Below are positions 19,329 through 29,220 of a stretch of DNA of 64,000 bases, piece by piece. The DNA comes from Solibacillus sp. R5-41 (GTDB taxonomy: Bacteria > Bacillota > Bacilli > Bacillales_A > Planococcaceae), in contig NZ_CP024123.1 in NCBI RefSeq assembly GCF_002736105.1, positions 798,001 to 862,000 on the forward strand. The letters run 5' to 3'. Made by a program: the position numbers and the translations under genes. How positions within the stretch are numbered: position 1 is the stretch's first letter; each line of letters opens with the position of its first letter. The notes beneath the pieces are model-generated. The model was not told the DNA's origin. It did not search any database and saw nothing but the letters and a program-made list of their open reading frames with translations.

Positions 19329-21176
19329 ATGACAAACTTACGTCAAGACATTCGCAATATCGCAATTATTGCACACGTTGACCATGGTAAAACAACTTTA
19401 GTAGACCAATTATTAAAACAATCGGGTACTTTCCGTTCAAATGAACGTGTTGAAGAACGTGCGATGGACTCAAATGATATTGAGCGCGAGCGCGGTATTA
19501 CGATTTTAGCAAAAAATACAGCAGTAAATTATAATGATACACGTATCAACATCCTTGATACGCCTGGACACGCCGACTTTGGTGGTGAGGTAGAACGTAT
19601 CCTGAAAATGGTAGATGGCGTTGTACTAGTTGTCGATGCGTATGAGGGTTGTATGCCTCAAACTCGTTTCGTACTAAAAAAAGCATTAGAACAAAAAATT
19701 ACACCAATCGTAGTTGTAAACAAAGTCGATAAAGATTCAGCTCGTCCTGCAGAAGTAGTAGACGAGGTATTAGAATTATTCATCGAGCTTGGCGCAGAAG
19801 ATGATCAATTAGACTTCCCTGTAGTTTATGCTTCAGGTGTAAATGGTACAGCTTCATTAAGCGATAATCCTGCTGATCAAGAAGAAGACATGAAGTGTTT
19901 ATTCGAAAAAATTATTGAAGCAATTCCAGCGCCAGTTGACAATTCTGACGAACCATTACAATTCCAAGTAGCACTACTTGACTATAATGATTTCGTTGGT
20001 CGTATTGGTATCGGTCGCGTATTCCGCGGTACGATTTCAGTAGGACAACAAGTTTCATTAATGAAGCTTGATGGTACAGTGAAAAACTTCCGTGTTACAA
20101 AAATCTTTGGTTTCTTCGGTCTTAAGCGTGAAGAAGTTCAAACAGCTAAAGCTGGTGACTTAATTGCCGTTTCTGGTATGGAAGACATCAACGTAGGTGA
20201 AACTGTTTGTCCAACTGAGCACCCAGAAGCGTTAACACCATTACGTATCGATGAGCCAACTTTACAAATGAGATTCTTAGTAAATAACTCACCATTCGCA
20301 GGTCGCGAAGGTAAATGGGTAACATCTCGTAAAATTGAAGATCGTTTACGTGCACAATTACAAACAGACGTATCTTTACGCGTTGAAGATACTAACTCTC
20401 CTGATGCTTGGACGGTTTCTGGTCGTGGTGAGCTTCACTTATCGATCTTAATCGAAAACATGCGTCGTGAAGGTTATGAATTACAAGTGTCTAAACCAGA
20501 AGTAATCATCCGCGTAGTTGATGGCGTTAGATGTGAGCCAATCGAGCGCGTTCAAATCGATGTTCCTGAAGATGCTGTTGGTTCTATTATTGAATCAATC
20601 GGTACGCGTAAAGGTGAAATGTTAGATATGGTTAACAACGGTTCTGGACAAGTTCGTTTAATCTTTAACGTACCAGCACGTGGTTTAATCGGTTACTCAA
20701 CTGAATTCATGTCAATCACAAAAGGTTTCGGTATTATTAACCACACATTCGATTCTTACCAACCAGTAGTTGCAGGTAAAGTTGGCGGACGTCACCAAGG
20801 TGTATTAGTATCTATGGAAAACGGTAAATCAACTACTTACGGTATGATGGGTATCGAGGACCGTGGTACATTATTCATCGAGCCAGGTACTGAAGTATAC
20901 GAAGGTATGGTTGTTGGTGAAAATAACCGTGACGGTGATATCACTGTAAACGTTGTTAAAATGAAACAAAAAACAAACATTCGTTCAGCTAACAAAGACG
21001 CGACGAATGTTATTAAAAAGCCTCGTATTTTAACGCTTGAAGAAGCTTTAGAATATTTAGGTGACGATGAGTACCTAGAAGTAACACCAGAATCTATCCG
21101 TTTACGTAAACAAATTTTAGATAAAAACGAACGTGAGCGTATGGCTAAAAAGAAAAAAACTGCTGAAAACGAATAA
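19329..21176 (+). CDS. typA: Translational GTPase TypA/BipA
   Basis: Ribosome-associated GTPase of the EF-G class, involved in ribosome assembly and stress growth; 615 residues, full length. G1 [10 protein letters not shown]2 [13 protein letters not shown]3 DTPGHADF and G4 NKVDK are all present. Domain II, III and V-like regions follow, then the BipA-specific C-terminal domain ([20 protein letters not shown] in part). The start is set by GGAGTGG. Confidence 0.97.
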   Translation: MTNLRQDIRNIAIIAHVDHGKTTLVDQLLKQSGTFRSNERVEERAMDSNDIERERGITILAKNTAVNYNDTRINILDTPGHADFGGEVERILKMVDGVVLVVDAYEGCMPQTRFVLKKALEQKITPIVVVNKVDKDSARPAEVVDEVLELFIELGAEDDQLDFPVVYASGVNGTASLSDNPADQEEDMKCLFEKIIEAIPAPVDNSDEPLQFQVALLDYNDFVGRIGIGRVFRGTISVGQQVSLMKLDGTVKNFRVTKIFGFFGLKREEVQTAKAGDLIAVSGMEDINVGETVCPTEHPEALTPLRIDEPTLQMRFLVNNSPFAGREGKWVTSRKIEDRLRAQLQTDVSLRVEDTNSPDAWTVSGRGELHLSILIENMRREGYELQVSKPEVIIRVVDGVRCEPIERVQIDVPEDAVGSIIESIGTRKGEMLDMVNNGSGQVRLIFNVPARGLIGYSTEFMSITKGFGIINHTFDSYQPVVAGKVGGRHQGVLVSMENGKSTTYGMMGIEDRGTLFIEPGTEVYEGMVVGENNRDGDITVNVVKMKQKTNIRSANKDATNVIKKPRILTLEEALEYLGDDEYLEVTPESIRLRKQILDKNERERMAKKKKTAENE

Positions 21177-21204
21177 TAATTCGGCATAAATAGGGAAAGG
21201 ATGA

Positions 21205-21624
21205 ATGATGTTGAATATGATGGCTGTAACAAGTAGCGCATTAAATTTAGTATTAGCATCTGCATCTACTGTAAGTTTAGATGAAAAGGATCGCGTTTTT
21301 GAACGTATGTCTGGAATCACAAGATTTTTATATGAAAATTTGCCAAGCTATGATATAGCCGGGTATGCAACGTTTATTATCGTGTTCCTTATGTCAGCAA
21401 TTGTCTACAAATTAGGTTTTGCCAAAAAGCTTTCATTCGGTAGAAATGTAATCATCTATACATTCTTGTTTTTTGGGTGTATCGTATTAACGTTCTTAGC
21501 GTTATTTTTACCAATGATTGAAGGTTTGATCGTAGCTGCCTTAATCTTAATCGTCTATAAATCACGTTTATGGCGTGAAAAGCGAGAAGAAGCTAAAGCA
21601 GTCAATGCGGCAAAAGAAATATAA
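21205..21624 (+). CDS. ylaH: YlaH-like membrane protein
   Basis: A 139-residue membrane protein with three hydrophobic segments (about 50-68, 80-98, 102-120) and a basic C-terminal tail. The core IVYKLGFAKKLSFGRNVIIY is typical of YlaH. B. subtilis YlaH is shorter, the extra part here being an N-terminal extension. Either of two consecutive ATGs (21205, 21208) could start translation behind AGGGAAAGG; spacing favours 21208. It lies 28 bp after typA and is probably co-transcribed. Function unknown. Confidence 0.85.
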   Translation: MMLNMMAVTSSALNLVLASASTVSLDEKDRVFERMSGITRFLYENLPSYDIAGYATFIIVFLMSAIVYKLGFAKKLSFGRNVIIYTFLFFGCIVLTFLALFLPMIEGLIVAALILIVYKSRLWREKREEAKAVNAAKEI

Positions 21625-21632
21625 ATTAATAG

Positions 21633-21672
21633 AGGTATAGAGAAACGATTTGTTTTTCTATACCTTTTTTTC
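21633..21672 (+). terminator. Terminator of typA-ylaH
   Basis: AGGTATAGAGAAA / TTTTTCTATACCT stem with one mismatch and a 7-nt loop, then seven T. Confidence 0.82.
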
Positions 21673-21730
21673 ATTGAAGTAATACATAATAATTGAGTAA
21701 AGTAGAATAAAAAAATGGGAGTAGATCGCA

Positions 21731-22363
21731 ATGACATTTACAAAGAAGCAAGTAGTCATTAGTACAAGTATAGTGTTAGCAATTATAGCGATAATCGTAT
21801 TTATACCAGCATTAATAACATCTTCTAAAGAAGATCAAGCGGCAGAGAAGTTAAGTAACATGTATCAAGAGAATTTTATTGTAGCAAAATCAACGGCGAG
21901 TATATTTAGCGATAATTTTGAATTGACTGTACAATCAAAGGACTCGAAAATTGTGTATGATTTCAATGTTCAAGATGATAAATTTATAGGAAACTATTAT
22001 GAAGAAAATATTAATGTGCAAATTAATGACTTATTGAAGCAACAAATGAATGGTCTTGTTATGACGAATGCACAGATCGAGCCTTTAACAAAACCAAGTA
22101 CATATAAAGACGTAACGATTGAAAGTTTAACGGTAAGAATGATTTTACCAGAGCCCCTTTCGGAGAAGGATGCGGCTACGATTGCACAAACTTTAAAAAC
22201 TGAGGTTGCGGATGTATCTGTTAAATTAGAAACATTTGTAGTAGAAGATGAACGAGATTATGAAGGAGTTTCATATGAAGTTATACAATTCTTCCAACTA
22301 AGCGCGATTACTGCAAAAAGTTTTGGGGATATAGCATTTGACACGCAACAATTTGAATTTTAA
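21731..22363 (+). CDS. Membrane-anchored hypothetical protein
   Basis: A 210-residue protein with one N-terminal membrane segment (VVISTSIVLAIIAIIVFIPA, about 8-28). The rest is an extracellular, acidic domain of about 180 residues rich in Asp, Glu, Lys and Thr, with no Cys. No motif is recognised. It has a GGGAG site before the ATG and its own spacing from ylaH (a terminator lies between). B. subtilis has other genes here (ylaJ-ylaM region), so this is a lineage-specific gene in a conserved location. Its stop codon is the first triplet of repeat R3. Confidence 0.75.
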   Translation: MTFTKKQVVISTSIVLAIIAIIVFIPALITSSKEDQAAEKLSNMYQENFIVAKSTASIFSDNFELTVQSKDSKIVYDFNVQDDKFIGNYYEENINVQINDLLKQQMNGLVMTNAQIEPLTKPSTYKDVTIESLTVRMILPEPLSEKDAATIAQTLKTEVADVSVKLETFVVEDERDYEGVSYEVIQFFQLSAITAKSFGDIAFDTQQFEF

Positions 22364-22611
22364 CTTGATTCAGCAGTGGTCCTTCGCTTCTAAAAGTGGG
22401 GGGTGAATGCCAAATATGCACTTAATTTAGTGGGGGTTTAAACCGCAGCTGAAGTAGGAGAACTTTGGCCAAGAACGCTGCGTCATGCGGTAACGCCTGA
22501 GTGCCCAACATTGTGTTGGCCTAATGCCCAGGCGGATGTCACAGATTTTTAAGTGGATTTTTTCGAGCCAGCTCGAAAAAATCTGGACGTAATTAGTCGA
22601 GACGTAATTGA
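22361..22611 (+). repeat. Modular hairpin repeat, copy R3 (long form A-B-C-D)
   Basis: Begins at the stop codon of the preceding gene (TAACTTGATTCAGC). Module B holds AAGAACGCTGCGTCATGCGG, TAACGCCTGAGTG and the hairpin CCAACATTGTGTTGG. Module C is GGCGGATGTCACAG then GATTTTTTCGAGC...GCTCGAAAAAATC. Module D is GTAATTAGTC...GACGTAATTGA. Confidence 0.85.
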
Positions 22612-22616
22612 GTTAA

Positions 22617-22652
22617 AAAAAGTGCCGATTTGACTGCAATCGGCACTTTTTT
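22617..22652. terminator. Bidirectional terminator between R3 and ylaI
   Basis: AAGTGCCGATT / AATCGGCACTT stem with a 7-nt loop, flanked by A and T runs, between convergent genes. Confidence 0.88.
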
Positions 22653-22677
22653 ATATAAGCATTTAGAAATTTCACAC

Positions 22678-22881
22678 TTAGAACTCTTCATCAAATTTTG
22701 ACGATGTTCGGAAAAATTTGAATTTCCCAGTGTCTAAACGCTTTCCTGTATTTTCTGCAATGCGCGCAGAACAAGTGCGGCACATAAACGTATGAATTGG
22801 GCGATTACGCAGTTTTTTAGCTAATGGTAAATCATCTTGTAAATCATGTATCGTATCGCAAATAACACATTTTACACGCAT
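22678..22881 (-). CDS. ylaI: Zinc-ribbon protein YlaI (DUF2197)
   Basis: A 67-residue protein with two CxxC knuckles, VKCVICD (Cys5, Cys8) and FMCRTCS (about Cys34, Cys37), forming a zinc ribbon. A basic C-terminus follows. It matches YlaI in length and motif. The ribosome site TAGGAGG is in the 11-bp gap after the upstream gene, so both form a two-gene operon. Function unknown. Confidence 0.88.
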   Translation of the reverse strand: MRVKCVICDTIHDLQDDLPLAKKLRNRPIHTFMCRTCSARIAENTGKRLDTGKFKFFRTSSKFDEEF

Positions 22882-22892
22882 GAATTTTCCTC

Positions 22893-23393
22893 CTATTGAA
22901 TACGAATCGCTATTACGTTTTTGATTGGATTGTCAATGTTTGAACCGTTAGCAAGTAGAATGTGAACAGGTCCATCTTCTACTAATGGTTTCCCATCTTG
23001 ACTGAATTTTAAAATGAGCGTGATAGCTTCTTCAATCGAGAAAGAATGTTCTTCATTTGTCGAGCATTCAAAAACGACCTCAGTAGCGCATTCATTCATT
23101 TCCGCATTTTTAAGGAATGGCTTTAATTCCATCCCAAATGTCCCTGTTAACATCCCTTTTCGGTCGAATTTACGCTCCGTTTTCAATGTCGGTGGGAATA
23201 CCGCACCTTCCATTATTTCGCGTGACCAGTGTGCGCCCATATCTCGTAAATATTTTTCATTATCTTCTTCTACTTTTTCCGTAATGAAATATGTAGTAAG
23301 ATCAAGTTTTCGATCATCAAAAATCCAGACGGTTGGATCCAATGTTAATTGGTATGTTACCTCACCTTTAATTGGAATAATTGTTTCACCCAT
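22893..23393 (-). CDS. Conserved hypothetical protein upstream of ylaI
   Basis: A 166-residue soluble protein, acidic, with the segment WIFDDRKLDLTTYF near residues 23-36 and a C-terminal GPVHILLANGSNIDNPIKNV. I do not recognise a catalytic motif. A Bacillales family in this position (possibly YlaL-like) is sometimes labelled peptidyl-prolyl isomerase, which I cannot support from the sequence. It is co-directional with ylaI, which follows by 11 bp. Confidence 0.75.
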   Translation of the reverse strand: MGETIIPIKGEVTYQLTLDPTVWIFDDRKLDLTTYFITEKVEEDNEKYLRDMGAHWSREIMEGAVFPPTLKTERKFDRKGMLTGTFGMELKPFLKNAEMNECATEVVFECSTNEEHSFSIEEAITLILKFSQDGKPLVEDGPVHILLANGSNIDNPIKNVIAIRIQ

Positions 23394-23562
23394 GGCTAAG
23401 TCCCCCTTACCTAATATCGTTTCTATTATAACGCTATTTAATCTAGAAAGAAATATAATTGAATTGCTCGTAAATCATACAAAGACACTTGCATTTTTGA
23501 ATGTAAAAAGATACACTTTACTAAGGTAGAATCGAAGAAATATCATAGATGGGGGCGTCCTC

Positions 23563-23844
23563 ATGGATACGAAAGCACAGATTTCATTTCAGGAAAAAGC
23601 ATTCGAGCTATTAACTGCGGATGCAGATAAAATTGCTCAATTAATTCGAGTACAAATGGATAATTTAACAATGCCATCTTGTCCATTATATGAAGAAGTT
23701 TTAGATACACAAATGTTTGGCTTATCACGTGAAATTGATTTTGCAGTAAAACTTGGGTTGATTGAACGTGAGCAAGGAAAGGGAATTTTAAGTTCACTTG
23801 AAAAAGAACTTTCTTTATTGCACGAAGCGTATACAGACAAATAA
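23563..23844 (+). CDS. ylaN: UPF0358 family protein YlaN
   Basis: A 93-residue all-helical protein. The family core [20 protein letters not shown] and [16 protein letters not shown] is well conserved. In B. subtilis and Staphylococcus YlaN binds ferrous iron and modulates Fur; this is family knowledge. The ribosome site is a G-rich GGGGGCG before the ATG. It is immediately upstream of ftsW, as in B. subtilis, with a terminator between them. Confidence 0.93.
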   Translation: MDTKAQISFQEKAFELLTADADKIAQLIRVQMDNLTMPSCPLYEEVLDTQMFGLSREIDFAVKLGLIEREQGKGILSSLEKELSLLHEAYTDK

Positions 23845-23846
23845 AA

Positions 23847-23885
23847 GAAAACTCAAACGCTCCAAGCGGTTTGGGTTTTTTTTTC
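23847..23885 (+). terminator. Terminator of ylaN
   Basis: AAACTCAAACGC / GCGGTTTGGGTTT stem with a 6-nt loop followed by a run of T, 20 bp before the ftsW start. Confidence 0.82.
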
Positions 23886-23904
23886 AAAAAAGAGGTTTTG
23901 ATGA

Positions 23905-25074
23905 ATGAAAAGTTATTTTAAACAGTATTTACGTAATTTTGATTATGGGTTATTTTTTGTCTATATCTTCCTAACTCTATTCGGGTTAGTGATGATTTAT
24001 AGTGCAAGTATTTGGGTGTCCATAGTCCTTTTTGATCAAGCTCCTGACCATTATTACAAACGCCAATTATTAAATATTTGTTTGGCGTTTATCTTGTTTT
24101 TAGTTGCGGTTATTTTTCCGTATAAAAAATTTGCAGATAAGAAGATATTGGGGCTATTATTTGGGATGATGTTTTTCCTTGAAGTGGCGCTAATGATTGC
24201 TGGTAAAAATGTAAATGGTGCGAGAAGTTGGATTGATATAGGAATCATGAACTTTCAACCGTCAGAATTTGCTAAGCTCTTTATTATTATCTACTTTGCG
24301 GGTACCTTTTACCGTAAAAGTATTCATAAAGGTTCCATGCAGCTCTTATCTTTTGACGATGTTATGCCTCCGTTAGGTATGTGGCTCTTTATCGTACTTA
24401 TGGTAGGTTTTGAAACCGATCTAGGGGCGCTTGGCATCATTGTTTGTATTGCGATGTCAGTCGTTATAGCAAGTGGTATGAAGGGGAAAACACTGCAAAA
24501 GATTTTCGGCTTATTAAGTGCACTTGGTGTTGTTGGTGCAATTGGAATTTTAATTTTCAAATGGGATACCGTATTTAACCCGAGTCGTCGAGGTCGAATT
24601 ACGTCTTATTTAGATCCATTTAGTGATCCACTCGACACAGGATATCATGTAATAAATGGCTATTATGCAATTGGGGCTGGTGGCTTAGAAGGACGTGGAC
24701 TTGGGCAATCCATCCAAAAGCTCGGCTATGTACCAGAGCCACAAACCGACTTTATTATGGCTATTATTGCAGAGGAACTTGGCATTGTTGGTGTTTCCAT
24801 TGTTATTTTTGGTTTAGGTTTTATTGTAATGCGCGGTCTGTACATTGCAATGACAACAAAAGACCCGCTTGCACGTATGCTCGCGGCGGGCATTTCGACT
24901 TGGATAGGGGTTCAAACTTTTATTAATTTAGGTGGTTTATCGGGCATCATCCCGTTAACTGGGGTAACGTTACCTTTTATTAGCTATGGCGGTACTTCTA
25001 TACTATTGCTATCAATCGCAATGGGGATATTAATCAATGTCTCCACGTATCACAAATTAGAGAAAAGAAAGTAA
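23905..25074 (+). CDS. ftsW: Peptidoglycan glycosyltransferase FtsW (SEDS)
   Basis: Polytopic SEDS-family glycosyltransferase of the divisome, 389 residues, about ten membrane helices. Family motifs include GARSWIDIG and FQPSEFAKL, with the catalytic-region Asp in TDLGALGI. DFIMAIIAEELG and the C-terminal GVTLPFISYGGTS follow. It cooperates with a class B PBP (PbpB is encoded in the dcw cluster downstream). It is followed 18 bp later by pyc, the B. subtilis order. Confidence 0.95.
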   Translation: MKSYFKQYLRNFDYGLFFVYIFLTLFGLVMIYSASIWVSIVLFDQAPDHYYKRQLLNICLAFILFLVAVIFPYKKFADKKILGLLFGMMFFLEVALMIAGKNVNGARSWIDIGIMNFQPSEFAKLFIIIYFAGTFYRKSIHKGSMQLLSFDDVMPPLGMWLFIVLMVGFETDLGALGIIVCIAMSVVIASGMKGKTLQKIFGLLSALGVVGAIGILIFKWDTVFNPSRRGRITSYLDPFSDPLDTGYHVINGYYAIGAGGLEGRGLGQSIQKLGYVPEPQTDFIMAIIAEELGIVGVSIVIFGLGFIVMRGLYIAMTTKDPLARMLAAGISTWIGVQTFINLGGLSGIIPLTGVTLPFISYGGTSILLLSIAMGILINVSTYHKLEKRK

Positions 25075-25092
25075 TTAGGGGGATGAGGAGAA

Positions 25093-28000
25093 ATGAAGTC
25101 GATTCAAAAGATTTTAGTAGCAAATCGTGGAGAAATTGCGATTCGAATTTTACGCGCGTGTAATGAATTACATATTAAAACGGTGGCGATTTACTCGCGT
25201 GAAGACAGCGGCTCCTATCACCGTTTTAAAGCGGACGAGGCTTACATTGTAGGGGTGGGTAAAAAGCCGATTGATGCCTATTTGGATATTGAGGGGATCA
25301 TCAAAATAGCTAAAGATGCTGATGTTGATGCGATCCATCCAGGGTATGGCTTTTTATCTGAAAATGTAGAATTTGCTCGTCGTTGTGAAGAAGAAGGAAT
25401 TCAATTTATCGGACCAACTTCTTCTCATTTAGATATGTTTGGAGATAAAGTGAAAGCCCGAAAACAAGCGATTCTTGCAGATATTCCAGTCATTCCGGGT
25501 ACAGACGGTCCAGTTGACGGTCTCGATGAAGTGAGCGCTTTTGGTGAAACGTATGGTTACCCGATTATGATTAAAGCGGCACTTGGTGGCGGTGGACGTG
25601 GCATGCGTTTAGTGCAACGTGCGGAGGAATTAGCTTCTGCTTATGAGCGTGCAAAATCAGAGGCAAAGGCGGCATTCGGTTCAGATGAAGTGTATGTTGA
25701 AAAAGCGATTATTAAGCCAAAGCATATCGAAGTGCAAATTATTGGTGACGAACACGGGAATATTGTTCATTTATATGAGCGTGACTGTTCAATCCAACGT
25801 CGTCATCAAAAAGTTGTAGAGATAGCTCCATCGAATTCGATTTCAGAAAATTTGCGCAATAGTATTTGCGATGCAGCAGTAAAACTAATGAAAAACGTCG
25901 ACTATATTAATGCTGGTACAGTAGAATTTTTAGTGGCGGATGAAGCGTTTTATTTCATCGAAGTAAATCCACGCATTCAAGTTGAGCATACAATTACTGA
26001 AATGATTACAGGAATTGATATTGTTCATGCTCAAATAAAAGTAGCGCAGGGACAAGATTTACATTCTGCAGAGGTAGGAGTTCCGACGCAAGAAAAAATA
26101 CCATTATTTGGATTCGCTATTCAATCTCGTGTAACGACAGAAGATGCAGCGAATGACTTTATGCCGGATACTGGAAAATTAATGGTGTATCGGTCAAGTG
26201 GGGGATTTGGTGTCCGATTAGACGCAGGGAATGGCTTCCAAGGGGCAGTTGTTACGCCGTATTACGATTCATTGCTTGTCAAAATTTCAACATGGGGTAT
26301 GACGTTTGCCGAAGCCGCTGCTAAAATGGATCGAAACTTACGTGAATTCCGTATTCGTGGCGTAAAAACAAATATTCCGTTTTTAGGGAATGTCGTGCTT
26401 CATGACAAATTTTTAACAGGTAAATTTGACACAAGCTTTATTGATACGACACCAGAATTATTTGAGTTTCATGAGCGAAAAGACCGTGGAACAAAACTAT
26501 TAAACTATATCGGTAATGTCACATTAAACGGATTTCCAGGTGTTGAAAAACGGTCGAAGCCAATTTTTGTACAACCTGAAAAGCCAAAAGTGGACATATT
26601 GATTCCACCGTTAAGTGGGACAAAGCAAATTTTAGATTCGCGGGGTGCGGATGGTTTAGTAAAGTGGATTAAAGAACAAGAAGATGTATTATTAACGGAT
26701 ACAACATTCCGTGATGCGCACCAATCATTATTAGCAACACGTATTCGTTCGCAAGATATGTTCCAAATTGCGGATGAAACGGCGCGACTTATGCATAATT
26801 ACTTTTCACTTGAAATGTGGGGCGGGGCTACATTTGATGTCGCGTATCGCTTCTTAAAAGAAAATCCGTGGCATCGCTTAGAAAAATTACGTAAGCAAAT
26901 GCCAAATGTGCTGTTCCAAATGTTATTGCGCGGCGCAAATGCGGTCGGTTATACAAACTATCCGGATAATTTAATTCGTGAATTTATTCAAGAGTCGGCT
27001 TCATCAGGCATTGATGTATTCCGTATTTTCGACTCGTTAAACTGGATTAAAGGGATGGAAGTAGCGATCGATGAAGTACGTAATAGTGGGAAAATAGCGG
27101 AAGCCTCTATTTGTTACACTGGGGATATTTTGGATGACACGCGTTCGAAATATACCGTGCAATATTACAAAGACATGGCACGTGAACTAGAGTCGACAGG
27201 TGCTCATATTTTAGCGATCAAAGATATGGCAGGGTTGTTGAAACCACAGGCAGCTTACCGATTAATTTCGGAATTAAAAGAAGCAACAAGCTTACCAATT
27301 CATTTGCACACGCATGATACGAGTGGGAATGGAATTTATGTATACGCAAAAGCAATTGAAGCGGGTGTAGATATTATTGATACAGCATTAGGCTCTATGG
27401 CTGGCTTAACATCACAACCAAGTGCGAACTCATTGTACTATGCAATGAAAGGTTCGGATCGTACTGTACGTGCAGATATTGAAAGTTTAGAAAAGCTTTC
27501 TTATTACTGGGAAGATGTTCGTAAATATTACGTAGACTTTGAAAGTGGGATGAATGCACCACACTCTGAAGTTTATGTACATGAAATGCCAGGTGGTCAA
27601 TACAGTAATTTGCAGCAACAAGCGAAGGCGGTTGGGCTAGGGGATCGCTGGGATGAAGTAAAAACAATGTATTCGACAGTGAACTTAATGTTTGGCGATA
27701 TTGTTAAAGTAACACCATCATCGAAGGTTGTCGGTGATATGGCTTTATTTATGGTGCAAAATGATTTAACAGAAGATAATGTGTTAGAGCGCGGCGTTGC
27801 CATTGATTTCCCAGAGTCTGTTATTGAATTTTTCCAAGGTTATTTAGGACAGCCACATGGGGGGTTCCCAAAAGAGCTTCAGCAAGTGGTGTTAAAAGAA
27901 CGTGAAGCGATTACAGTGCGACCAGGAGAGTTACTTGCGCCTGTCGATTTTGAAGTGCTATCCGTCGAGCTGGAAGGAAAATTAAAACGTACACCTTCGA

Positions 28001-28527
28001 AGCAAGAAATTTTAGCTTATGCCCTTTATCCGAAAGTGTTTGAACAATTTGTACAAGCATTCGATTTATTTGGTGATATTTCTGTATTGGATACGCCTAC
28101 GTTTTTATACGGTTTGAAATTGGGCGAAGAAATTGAAGTAGAAATCGAAAAAGGGAAAACATTAATTATTAAACTCGTTTCAATTGGAGAGCCTCAGCAT
28201 GATGGTACACGTGTCCTTTATTTTGAAATGAATGGTCAATCACGTGAGCTTGTCATTCAAGATTTAACTGTAGAAGTAGATGGTAGCATTGCTTTAAAAG
28301 CGGACCCTGCAAATCCGAACCAAATTGGTGCAACAATGCCAGGAACAGTATTAAAAGTTGTTGTTAACAAGGGGAGTACGGTAAAACGTGGGGACCATTT
28401 ATTAATTACAGAGGCTATGAAAATGGAAACAACCGTTCAAGCACCGAAAGATGGTGTCGTAAAAGAAGTGTACGCATTAGCTGGTGACGCTATTTCAACA
28501 GGTGATCTATTAATTGAATTAGAGTAA
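25093..28527 (+). CDS. pyc: Pyruvate carboxylase
   Basis: Anaplerotic, biotin-dependent carboxylation of pyruvate to oxaloacetate, 1144 residues, the full-length alpha4 type. The biotin carboxylase domain (1-455) has the glycine-rich ATP loop KAALGGGGRGMR. The carboxyltransferase domain (about 530-800) starts DTTFRDAHQSLLATR and has the zinc ligands LHTHDTSGNG. The C-terminal BCCP has EAMKMETTV with the biotinylated Lys. With PDH in the same window it sets the pyruvate branch point. Ribosome site GGGGATGAGG. Confidence 0.97.
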   Translation: MKSIQKILVANRGEIAIRILRACNELHIKTVAIYSREDSGSYHRFKADEAYIVGVGKKPIDAYLDIEGIIKIAKDADVDAIHPGYGFLSENVEFARRCEEEGIQFIGPTSSHLDMFGDKVKARKQAILADIPVIPGTDGPVDGLDEVSAFGETYGYPIMIKAALGGGGRGMRLVQRAEELASAYERAKSEAKAAFGSDEVYVEKAIIKPKHIEVQIIGDEHGNIVHLYERDCSIQRRHQKVVEIAPSNSISENLRNSICDAAVKLMKNVDYINAGTVEFLVADEAFYFIEVNPRIQVEHTITEMITGIDIVHAQIKVAQGQDLHSAEVGVPTQEKIPLFGFAIQSRVTTEDAANDFMPDTGKLMVYRSSGGFGVRLDAGNGFQGAVVTPYYDSLLVKISTWGMTFAEAAAKMDRNLREFRIRGVKTNIPFLGNVVLHDKFLTGKFDTSFIDTTPELFEFHERKDRGTKLLNYIGNVTLNGFPGVEKRSKPIFVQPEKPKVDILIPPLSGTKQILDSRGADGLVKWIKEQEDVLLTDTTFRDAHQSLLATRIRSQDMFQIADETARLMHNYFSLEMWGGATFDVAYRFLKENPWHRLEKLRKQMPNVLFQMLLRGANAVGYTNYPDNLIREFIQESASSGIDVFRIFDSLNWIKGMEVAIDEVRNSGKIAEASICYTGDILDDTRSKYTVQYYKDMARELESTGAHILAIKDMAGLLKPQAAYRLISELKEATSLPIHLHTHDTSGNGIYVYAKAIEAGVDIIDTALGSMAGLTSQPSANSLYYAMKGSDRTVRADIESLEKLSYYWEDVRKYYVDFESGMNAPHSEVYVHEMPGGQYSNLQQQAKAVGLGDRWDEVKTMYSTVNLMFGDIVKVTPSSKVVGDMALFMVQNDLTEDNVLERGVAIDFPESVIEFFQGYLGQPHGGFPKELQQVVLKEREAITVRPGELLAPVDFEVLSVELEGKLKRTPSKQEILAYALYPKVFEQFVQAFDLFGDISVLDTPTFLYGLKLGEEIEVEIEKGKTLIIKLVSIGEPQHDGTRVLYFEMNGQSRELVIQDLTVEVDGSIALKADPANPNQIGATMPGTVLKVVVNKGSTVKRGDHLLITEAMKMETTVQAPKDGVVKEVYALAGDAISTGDLLIELE

Positions 28528-28536
28528 GAATTCGAA

Positions 28537-28566
28537 GACAATCCTATTTGTAGGGTTGTCTTTTTT
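28537..28566 (+). terminator. Terminator of pyc
   Basis: GACAATCCTA / TAGGGTTGTC stem with a 4-nt loop followed by six T. Confidence 0.88.
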
Positions 28567-28741
28567 AGTTAAAACTTAAATGTATGATTTCTCCTTTAAA
28601 TTAGGGTCAACACCAGAATCTGTTCTTACAATAAATTCGCGCGGTCTTGCAGCATGTTTCTGTTATGAAAACTAAATAAATTGAAGTGTTGCGCTAGTTT
28701 GGGATGGGGAATTTAGGGAAGTTCTTGTGAGGTGGTGAAAT

Positions 28742-28888
28742 GGTCTAATGAAACGTTGCTTGTCTATTAACTGCCCTATTTTGTCTGTTAAATGCCGTGA
28801 AATAGATTATAAATTTGCAATTGTGAACTAAATTGTATAATGATAGAGGGGAAAGGTCTATTAAACTACGCAATTTGTCTATTACCTT
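28742..28888. repeat. Degenerate ~21-bp tandem motif in the pyc-ctaA gap
   Basis: Five occurrences of a GTCTATTAA-like unit at 28743, 28762, 28783, 28856 and 28877. The spacings within the two groups are 19, 21 and 21 bp. The unit reads roughly GTCTATTAAACTGC then CATTTT. It lies in otherwise non-coding sequence and no known element is recognised. Confidence 0.45.
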
Positions 28889-28975
28889 AGAGTAAGTTCG
28901 GAATCCTTAAAAATGGAAGTTGATGTATGGGAAGAATCTTTCTAAGAATACGTCGCCTCCCATAGCAGCGACGCA

Positions 28976-29140
28976 CTATATGCAGTAGGTTTCAGAAGTC
29001 CAAACTTTCATAGAGGCTGGCCTTGCACAAAGCACAAAGCTGTGTGACTCATGTGCTTAGCCAGCCTAAACAAGCATGCACTGTATTAGAATCCATATTA
29101 GAAAACATACTTCTGCAGAAGGTTTATTCAATTTATATAG
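28976..29140 (-). repeat. Second repeat family, copy S1
   Basis: The right ~80 bp (29060-29140), read on the minus strand, matches 38296-38380. Shared pieces are CTATAT, TTCTGCAGAAGT, GTTTTCTAATA, GGATTC, AGTGC, TGCTTGTTT and GGCT in the same order. CTATAT occurs at both outer ends in inverted orientation. An internal hairpin AGGCTGGCC...AGCCAGCCT spans about 29015-29067. The left boundary is uncertain. Confidence 0.5.
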
Positions 29141-29180
29141 TCCACCGGATATTTAGGTAAAGACCAAAAATAGAAACCAA

Positions 29181-29219
29181 AAAAATCTGACCCAACAAAA
29201 AGTGGGTCAGATTTTTTTC
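29181..29219 (-). terminator. Terminator of ctaA
   Basis: AAATCTGACCCA / TGGGTCAGATTT stem with an 8-nt loop. On the minus strand it runs into a T tract; A and T runs on both sides make it potentially bidirectional. Confidence 0.88.
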
Positions 29220-29220
29220 G

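Noticed and set aside
23014-23529. 171-codon plus-strand frame antisense to the gene at 22893-23393
   Set aside because: Low-complexity Ser/Ile/Val content, no start signals; the opposite strand has a ribosome site and operon context.
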